Positions 39,394-45,153 of a DNA stretch of 45,153 nt are shown here, in pieces. The stretch lies in the NCBI GenBank assembly GCA_002298075.1, contig DBLW01000209.1:1-45153 (forward strand), read 5' to 3'. The notes beneath the pieces were generated by a model. That model was not told the origin of the DNA and did not search any database. It saw only the letters and a list, made by a program, of their open reading frames with translations. The translations under genes and the position numbers were made by a program. Numbering within the stretch: the stretch's first letter is position 1; the number at the start of each line of letters is the position of its first letter. The DNA is from Bacteroidales bacterium UBA714 (GTDB taxonomy: Bacteria; Bacteroidota; Bacteroidia; Bacteroidales; UBA932).

Positions 39394-39412
39394 TGAGTAT
39401 AGGTTACCGGGA

Positions 39413-42139
39413 TTATTTGCCGGCCTTGATGGCAGCCTGCGCCGCAGCGAGACGTGCGATAGGCACGCGGAACGGCGAACATGACACGTAGTTGAGCCCG
39501 ATCTTGTAGCAGAACTCTACTGATGCAGGATCTCCTCCGTGCTCACCGCAGATGCCGCATTTGAGGTTCTCCTTGACTGAACGGCCGTCCTTGACTGCAT
39601 GGTCAACGAGCCTTCCGACAGACTTGGTGTCAAGTGTCTTGAAAGGATCTGCGTCCAAAATCTTATTGCCGAGGTATTCTCCCATGAAGGTTCCGACATC
39701 ATCGCGTGAGAATCCGAATGTCATCTGAGTCAAGTCGTTAGTACCGAATGAGAAGAACTCCGCTGTCCTTGCCATCCTGTCGGCAGTGAGGGCGGCGCGA
39801 GGAATCTCTATCATTGTACCGAACTTGTATTCGATGGTAGTGTTCTTTGCAGCCTCAACCTCAGCGCGTACTTTCTCGCAGATTGCCTTCTGGAAACGCA
39901 GCTCCCTTTCTGAGATTGTAACAGGAATCATGATTTCCGGCATAGGGTTCAGACCCTCGGCCTTCAGTTCTGCTGTAGCTGTGAAGATAGCCCTGAACTG
40001 AGTCTCTGAAATCATAGGATAAGTGATGTGGAGACGTACTCCGCGGTGACCCATCATAGGGTTGACCTCGTGGAGCGACTCGCCCCTCTTCTCAATTTCT
40101 CCCTCTGTGATTCCCAGCTCGTTTGCAAGCTCCTCCCTCTTGTCCTGTGACTGAGGCACGAACTCGTGGAGAGGCGGGTCGAGCAGACGGAATGTGACAG
40201 GCTTGCCGTCCATAACCTTCATTGTGCCTTTTACGGCAGCCTTGATGTATGGTTCAAGCTCGGCAAGGGCAGCCTTTCTTTCCTCATCTGTCTTTGAGAG
40301 AATCATTTTGCGGAGTTTGGCGAGAGGGGTCTCTGAGTTCTGTCCGTAGAACATGTGCTCGATACGGAACAGTCCGATACCCTCTGCACCGAAGCCGATG
40401 GCGCGTGCTGCATCCTCAGGCGTATCAGCATTGGTGCGTACTCCCAAAGTGCGGAACTTGTCAACGATTTCCATGAACTTCACGAAACGAGGGTTGCCTG
40501 AAGCATCCATCGTGTCGATTTTCACGTCATAGACATATCCCTTTGCTCCGTTGAGTGAAAGGACGTCTCCCTCGTGGTATTCCTTGTCGCTTCCCTTGAA
40601 CTTGATTACTTTGTTTTCCAGGTCAATGTGCATGGCCTCGCAGCCTACGATGCAGCATTTGCCCCATCCGCGTGCGACGAGTGCCGCGTGAGAGGTCATT
40701 CCGCCCCTCTGGGTGAGGATACCGGCACATGCACGCATTCCCTCAACGTCCTCAGGTGAAGTCTCTTCACGGACTAGGATTGTCTTGATACCTTTTTCAT
40801 TTGCCTCCATTGCAGCCTCGGAAGTGAATGCAATCACGCCGACAGCTCCGCCCGGAGATGCAGGAAGGCCGTTTGCCACAACAGAAGCCTTCTTCTCGGA
40901 AGCCGGGTCGAGGATCGGGTGGAGAATCTCGTCAAGCTGTGCCGGGGAAACGCGCATTACAGCTGTCTTCTCGTCAATCATGCCCTCCTGGAGCATGTCC
41001 ATTGCCATGTTGAGGGCGGCGATACCTGTCCTTTTTCCTACGCGGCACTGGAGCATCCATAGCTTGCCGTCCTGGATTGTGAACTCGATGTCCTGCATGT
41101 CGCGGAAGTGCTCCTCAAGATGGAGGCGGATGCCGTCAAGTTCGGCATATACTTCAGGCATTGCAGTCTCAAGAGACTCGAGGTGCTGGTTGTGAGGGTT
41201 CTTTGTGGCCTCGTTGAGCGGGTTAGGGGTACGGATACCTGCAACAACGTCCTCTCCCTGTGCGTTTATGAGCCACTCTCCGTAGAATTTGTTGTCACCA
41301 TTGGCAGGGTTGCGTGAGAATGCCACACCTGTAGCGGAAGTGGCGCCCATGTTTCCGAACACCATTGACTGCACGTTCACGGCAGTGCCCCATTCATCAG
41401 GAATGCCCTCGATTTTGCGGTAAGCGATAGCCCTCTTTCCGTTCCATGACTTGAAGACTCCTCCGATGGAACCCCAGAGCTGAGCCTCTGCGGAATCCGG
41501 GAAGTCAACTCCGAGAACTTCCTTTACCCTGTCCTTGAACCTTACGCAGAGTTCCTTGAGCTCGTCAGCGGTGATGTCTGTGTCTGAAGCATATCCCTTG
41601 GATACCTTGAGCTCCTCCATCATCCTGTCAAGCTGCTGGCGGATACCCTGTCCGTCCGCAGGCTCGATGCCCTCTGCCTTCTCCATCACGACGTCAGAAT
41701 ACATCATGATGAGACGGCGGTATGCGTCGTACACGAAACGCGGATTATTGGTTTTGGCTATCATGCCCGGAATAGTCTCAGAGCAGAGACCGATGTTGAG
41801 GATGGTGTCCATCATGCCAGGCATTGAGCTTCTTGCTCCTGAACGGCAGCTCACCAAGAGAGGATTCTCCTTGTCTCCGAACTTCATTCCCATGATTTCC
41901 TCGGTCTTTTTCAGAGCCTCGGCAACCTCAGCCTTGAGAGCGTCATTGTAGCCTCCGCCGAGTTCATAGTACTCTGTACAGCACTCTGTCGTGATTGTGA
42001 AACCTGCCGGAACAGGAATGTTGAGCTTGCACATCTCGGCGAGGTTCGCACCTTTTCCTCCGAGAAGCTCGCGCATTGAGCCATCACCCTCGGCAGTCTT
42101 GCCGCCGAAGCAATAAACCCGTTTCTTGTTATCTTCCAT
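39413..42139 (-). CDS. ppdK: Pyruvate, phosphate dikinase
   Basis: Reversibly converts PEP, AMP and pyrophosphate to pyruvate, ATP and phosphate. The 908-residue length fits. The N-terminal ATP-grasp part includes LLGGKGANLAEMCKL and the SCRSGARSSMPGMMDTILNIG segment near residue 95. The central swivelling domain carries the phospho-histidine His484 in GGMTSHAALVARGWGKCC. The C-terminal PEP/pyruvate barrel contains MFYGQN, FRLLDPPLHEF, MMGHRGVRL, the SFGTNDLTQMTFGFSRDD signature and the catalytic-cysteine region NLKCGICGEHGGDP. With pckA and enolase it gives flexible, pyrophosphate-linked control of PEP in anaerobic metabolism. A strong terminator follows. I found no -7 box in the 156 bp upstream. 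Confidence 0.98.
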   Translation of the reverse strand: MEDNKKRVYCFGGKTAEGDGSMRELLGGKGANLAEMCKLNIPVPAGFTITTECCTEYYELGGGYNDALKAEVAEALKKTEEIMGMKFGDKENPLLVSCRSGARSSMPGMMDTILNIGLCSETIPGMIAKTNNPRFVYDAYRRLIMMYSDVVMEKAEGIEPADGQGIRQQLDRMMEELKVSKGYASDTDITADELKELCVRFKDRVKEVLGVDFPDSAEAQLWGSIGGVFKSWNGKRAIAYRKIEGIPDEWGTAVNVQSMVFGNMGATSATGVAFSRNPANGDNKFYGEWLINAQGEDVVAGIRTPNPLNEATKNPHNQHLESLETAMPEVYAELDGIRLHLEEHFRDMQDIEFTIQDGKLWMLQCRVGKRTGIAALNMAMDMLQEGMIDEKTAVMRVSPAQLDEILHPILDPASEKKASVVANGLPASPGGAVGVIAFTSEAAMEANEKGIKTILVREETSPEDVEGMRACAGILTQRGGMTSHAALVARGWGKCCIVGCEAMHIDLENKVIKFKGSDKEYHEGDVLSLNGAKGYVYDVKIDTMDASGNPRFVKFMEIVDKFRTLGVRTNADTPEDAARAIGFGAEGIGLFRIEHMFYGQNSETPLAKLRKMILSKTDEERKAALAELEPYIKAAVKGTMKVMDGKPVTFRLLDPPLHEFVPQSQDKREELANELGITEGEIEKRGESLHEVNPMMGHRGVRLHITYPMISETQFRAIFTATAELKAEGLNPMPEIMIPVTISERELRFQKAICEKVRAEVEAAKNTTIEYKFGTMIEIPRAALTADRMARTAEFFSFGTNDLTQMTFGFSRDDVGTFMGEYLGNKILDADPFKTLDTKSVGRLVDHAVKDGRSVKENLKCGICGEHGGDPASVEFCYKIGLNYVSCSPFRVPIARLAAAQAAIKAGK

Positions 42140-42295
42140 AAGCTTTATATGTTTGTTTTATAGTGAATAGATTCTTCTTTGGCCGCGGGCGGAGTGCCTA
42201 TGCCGCGCGGAATGGTGAAATCCGCCGCGAATTTAATGATTTTTCTTCAGATAACGATGGATTGTCTTCACATTTTCAGCTGATTCAGTGGGCGT

Positions 42296-43507
42296 TCAGT
42301 CCTCTCCCTCGCTAGCCTGTCCGAGCAGCGCCGCCAAAATGTCCGCGACCCCAGGTCTTGCCGCATGTCCGAGTGTCACTTGTCCGCATGAGGAACTTGG
42401 TCTGCCGACAGGATAATATGCGACATCCTGCAGCAGAAGCTGCGAATCGAAATAGTCGTAATTCGTGTCAGAGACCTGTACGAGGACTCCCGGCACTTCT
42501 CCGAAGAGCACTTTTGCCCGGCTGCTCTCTCCATATGATGACATGAGCCCGCTGATGTCAAGGCTCAGACCCGCCTGTCCTTTGACCATCCTGTCCGCCG
42601 CTGTCATGAGTCCTCCGTCGCTGACCGTCGTTCCGGCCATTATTATGCCGTCCTCGGTTAGCTCACGCACGACCTCATAGCAGTCTATGAAATAGTCCGG
42701 GTCCTGTATGTTGGTTGAAGTTCCTCCTGCATGGCCGAGCGCTTCGGAAAGCATAGAGCCTCCGAGCCGATAGCCGCACGTGTCGAAAGGTATATAAATC
42801 AGGATGCTCTCCATGTCAGGGACAATCGTCTCCCCGCATTTCCTGGCTGGGCCGGTCCATGGATGGCGGCTCTCGTAAGGAAGCCTGAACGGTATCTCAT
42901 GCTCCGTAAATCCATCTGCGGAAAAAGCCTGCCCGGAATCATCTTCCGTATCGTCGGTTTCCTGGGTCTTTTCGGGAAGCCATGCCTCGGCCTTGAAAAA
43001 GTTGCCTTCCGCAATCTGCCTGAAATCATATCCGGAAAGCCTCACCCCGAGGTCGTACATATATCCACTTGCTTCTTTTGCTGATTCATAGAAAGCCGCC
43101 ATGCTTCCCACCGGTGCGGTATCCCATGTCCATTCCGTCCTTATCCTCAGGTTCCCGAGCCTGAAATGTCCCTCGCGCCATATCATGTCAATCAGCGCGG
43201 ACGCAATCCTGAGTCTTGTGAACTGTCCAGGATAGGGCAGGGGGAATCTCCTGGTCTGCGGATTTGCAGCCTTGAGCATATCCAGATAACCGGCCGCATC
43301 GCTGCTGTCATATGCGAATGCGGTGAGCGGAGGTTCAGTGGTCTCGTCAATGATGTCCACGTATTGCTCTCCCGGGCATATGCCGCTATGGCGGATGTTT
43401 CCGTCCGGGCTTCCGGCGCATTCTTCAAGCAGCTCCGCAGGAGTGGCGTCCTGCCGTACCCCGTCGATGATGTAGTGTGAAAAGAAGGCTGATACCTGTT
43501 CTGTCAT
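42296..43507 (-). CDS. AIR synthase-related / reduced PurL-like protein
   Basis: A 403-residue protein whose C-terminal half resembles the PurM/PurL (AIRS) superfamily. LGGSMLSEALGHAGG (near 245) corresponds to the helix at the end of a PurL ATP-binding domain, and TTVSDGGLMTAADRM followed later by KVLFGEVPGVLVQV corresponds to the C-terminal AIRS domain (SDGGL and LFSE-type motifs). The N-terminal 200 residues match nothing I recognise, and a disordered acidic stretch (about 183-200, EKTQETDDTEDDSG) separates the halves. Full-length PurL is about three times longer, so this is not the purine enzyme itself. No cysteine glutaminase domain is present. A nucleotide-binding or regulatory role is possible. 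It lies upstream of ppdK on the same strand and divergent from folC. Confidence 0.65.
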   Translation of the reverse strand: MTEQVSAFFSHYIIDGVRQDATPAELLEECAGSPDGNIRHSGICPGEQYVDIIDETTEPPLTAFAYDSSDAAGYLDMLKAANPQTRRFPLPYPGQFTRLRIASALIDMIWREGHFRLGNLRIRTEWTWDTAPVGSMAAFYESAKEASGYMYDLGVRLSGYDFRQIAEGNFFKAEAWLPEKTQETDDTEDDSGQAFSADGFTEHEIPFRLPYESRHPWTGPARKCGETIVPDMESILIYIPFDTCGYRLGGSMLSEALGHAGGTSTNIQDPDYFIDCYEVVRELTEDGIIMAGTTVSDGGLMTAADRMVKGQAGLSLDISGLMSSYGESSRAKVLFGEVPGVLVQVSDTNYDYFDSQLLLQDVAYYPVGRPSSSCGQVTLGHAARPGVADILAALLGQASEGED

Positions 43508-43606
43508 AAATTTTCATGTTGCAGAGGCTGTCCCGTTCCTTGGCGGCGGTCCGGTATTGCCGGGTGCAATTTGTCGTTAAATAAATTTCCGAATCGTAAA
43601 AATAAG

Positions 43607-43614
43607 TATTTTTG
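43607..43614 (+). promoter_or_regulatory. -7 box for folC
   Basis: TATTTTTG matches TAnnTTTG. Transcription would start around 43619, which makes the ATG at 43640 more likely than the ATG at 43619. Confidence 0.65.
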
Positions 43615-43639
43615 TAGAATGAACAAACAAAATCTGAAT

Positions 43640-45031
43640 ATGGACAATATTTTCTCTGAAGAAAGATACGAAGAAATGATAAGTAAGCTGTTCTTGAGGT
43701 TCCCTTCGTTTCAGAAAGACGGCGCTACGGCCTACAAGCCCGGAATTGCGAATATGGAATTTTTCGGCCAGCTTGCCGGCCATCCGCACAGGAACTATGA
43801 TATAATCCATGTCGCGGGGACCAACGGCAAGGGGTCTGTATCGAATATGCTCGCTTCCGTTCTTTCCGCCTCAGGACTCAAGGTCGGGCTTTACACGTCT
43901 CCTCACATATCCGATTTCAGGGAGAGGATGCGAATAAAGGACGGAAATGCTCCTGTCCGGCTTATATCGCGTGAAGAAGTATGGGATTTTGTCATGAAAT
44001 GGAGCGACACCTTTGACCATCTGGATTTGTCTTTCTTTGAAATCACTACAATGATGGCCCTGTGCTGGTTCGCAGACTGCGGGGTTGATGCTGTAGTGCT
44101 CGAGACCGGACTCGGAGGACGCCTTGACAGCACGAATATAGTTGTCCCGGCGCTGAGCGTGATTACCAATATCGGGCTGGACCATTGCGGCATGCTCGGA
44201 AATACGCTTGCCGAAATCGCTTTTGAAAAAGCCGGCATAATCAAGCCGGGAGTGCCTGTGACGGTGGGGGAAAGCAATCCGGAAACAGACCCTGTGTTTG
44301 AACGCAAGGTGCTGTATTCCAATCTGAATGATCCCGGGTTTATGGGAAACAGGAACAGGATAATGTCCTTGCTTGCTTTTGCGGACAAGACTGAGCCTCG
44401 CCTGTGGGAGCGCAGTGCGGAGATTCTTGCTTCAATGGATCTTCAGGGAGAGTATCAGAGCCGGAATCTGAGGACTGTCCTTGCCGCTGCCGATGCTTTC
44501 ACGAAATGGCAGCGTCCGGATGACGGGGTGATTGCGGATGCCATTGCGCATACTGCCGAAAGGATGGATTTTCACGGCAGGTGGGAAAAACTGTGTGACG
44601 AGCCGTATATGATTTGTGACATAGGGCACAATGCGCATGGGCTGAAGCATAATTTTTCACAGCTTGTCTCGATGCGGGAAGCGGGGGAAGTTACGGACAT
44701 CATAATGGTCTATGGTTCAGTCGCTGACAAAGATGCTGGCTCTGTGCTGCGCATGATGCCGGAAAACATGGAGATAATATTCACTCAGGCATCCGGCAGG
44801 CGTGCTCTTCCGGCCGGGGAACTGCTCGGCATGTATGAGAGGTGCTGCCATGAGGCCGGGCGTGCAGTCGGCAAAGTCCATTGCTGCGGCACAGTCATTG
44901 AAGCAATGGAACTTGCACATGGTCTGGCGGCCTCGATGAAGGTTGCCTCTCCGTGCTCGCGTCCGTTAATATATATAGGCGGCAGCACTTACGTCGTTTC
45001 CGAGGCTGTTGCGGTAAATTCTAAATTTTGA
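43640..45031 (+). CDS. folC: Bifunctional folylpolyglutamate synthase / dihydrofolate synthase
   Basis: Adds glutamate to dihydropteroate and to folates in the cytoplasm. I use the ATG at 43640 (463 residues); ATG 43619 and TTG 43571 are in frame but lie at or before the predicted transcription start. Mur-ligase-type motifs are clear: FLRFPSFQKDGATAYKPG near the N-terminus, the P-loop IHVAGTNGKGSVSNM (about 50-64), LYTSPHISDFRERM near 82, the VLETGLGGRLDSTN segment near 153, NIGLDHCGMLG near 175, the GIIKPGVPV segment and ICDIGHNAHG near 325. The downstream secreted-protein gene begins 4 bp after its stop, so the two are probably co-transcribed. Confidence 0.95.
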   Translation: MDNIFSEERYEEMISKLFLRFPSFQKDGATAYKPGIANMEFFGQLAGHPHRNYDIIHVAGTNGKGSVSNMLASVLSASGLKVGLYTSPHISDFRERMRIKDGNAPVRLISREEVWDFVMKWSDTFDHLDLSFFEITTMMALCWFADCGVDAVVLETGLGGRLDSTNIVVPALSVITNIGLDHCGMLGNTLAEIAFEKAGIIKPGVPVTVGESNPETDPVFERKVLYSNLNDPGFMGNRNRIMSLLAFADKTEPRLWERSAEILASMDLQGEYQSRNLRTVLAAADAFTKWQRPDDGVIADAIAHTAERMDFHGRWEKLCDEPYMICDIGHNAHGLKHNFSQLVSMREAGEVTDIIMVYGSVADKDAGSVLRMMPENMEIIFTQASGRRALPAGELLGMYERCCHEAGRAVGKVHCCGTVIEAMELAHGLAASMKVASPCSRPLIYIGGSTYVVSEAVAVNSKF

Positions 45032-45035
45032 GAAT

Positions 45036-45153
45036 ATGAGAAAAATCCTGCATGTTATTCCGTTAGTGTCAGCTGTGTTCGCGCTGACATCATTTTTGTC
45101 CGTCAGGCGTGAGCCGGCTCTGGATTCCGACGGTCATGTCCTGACACCACTTT
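45036..45153 (+). CDS. Start of a secreted protein (partial, runs off the right edge)
   Basis: The ATG is 4 bp after the folC stop and 39 codons are visible. Residues 1-22 (MRKILHVIPLVSAVFALTSF and onward) form a plausible signal peptide, followed by RREPALDSDGH. There is no cysteine, so it is not a lipoprotein. The family cannot be named from this fragment. Confidence 0.6.
   Translation, partial: MRKILHVIPLVSAVFALTSFLSVRREPALDSDGHVLTPL

Noticed and set aside
42176..42250. GC-rich imperfect hairpin between ppdK and the PurL-like gene
   Set aside because: The stem is bulged, the loop is long and there is no T-run on either strand, so it does not qualify as a terminator.
1..45153. CRISPR array, insertion sequence or prophage
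   Set aside because: No regularly spaced repeats, transposase, integrase or phage structural genes were recognised on either strand.

Overview
The window looks like a chromosomal segment from a member of the Bacteroidales (phylum Bacteroidota), probably a host-associated anaerobe; I cannot name the genus. The reasons are a SusC/SusD pair with a BACON-domain lipoprotein, many promoters with the Bacteroides-type -7 box (TAnnTTTG), a fused FeoA-FeoB protein, a zinc-free type B L31, and the combination of PEP carboxykinase (ATP), pyruvate phosphate dikinase and enolase. Most of the window is ordinary core genome. There is no insertion sequence, CRISPR array or recognisable transcription factor.

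Layout. 1-1199 (-): truncated FeoAB. 1342-4551 (-): Na/phosphate symporter, aldose epimerase-like protein and lipocalin, probably one operon. 4584-5250: a gene-poor stretch with a 12-bp tandem repeat and one copy of a dispersed repeat, followed by tRNA-Ala. 5438-8601 (-): enolase and a secreted CocE/PepX-type hydrolase, then tRNA-Glu. 8915-11195 (-): a queuosine operon (precursor transporter yhhQ, queC, queF) plus a small DUF486 membrane protein. 11462-13980 (+): glmM translationally coupled to a cytoplasmic DUF1343/GH171-like protein. 14086-14334 (+): rpmE. 14400-14690: a second gene-poor stretch with the other repeat copy. 14724-15197 (-): rplS with tRNA-Arg. 15356-17114 (-): grpE-dnaJ.

17461-29071 (+) is the accessory part: an organophosphate:phosphate antiporter-type permease, a calcineurin-like phosphoesterase lipoprotein, SusC, SusD and a 999-residue BACON lipoprotein, closed by a strong terminator. 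It contains no glycosidase and no regulator. I read it as a SusCD-type uptake system for a phosphorylated substrate: surface binding and cleavage, outer-membrane import, then antiport of a phosphorylated product across the inner membrane. The substrate is not visible from sequence. This is the best candidate here for an undescribed system.

29254-34984 (+) is a further operon: HAD phosphatase, GH3 glycosidase lipoprotein, nucleotide-sugar dehydrogenase, mannose-1-phosphate guanylyltransferase and a 51-residue charged protein. It ends at a terminator shared with the convergent pckA. Then come pckA (-) and recQ (+) on back-to-back promoters, a ProX-type tRNA editing protein (-), ppdK (-), a reduced PurL-like protein (-), folC (+) and the start of a secreted protein that runs off the right edge. 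Promoter, terminator and start-codon calls were made by eye.
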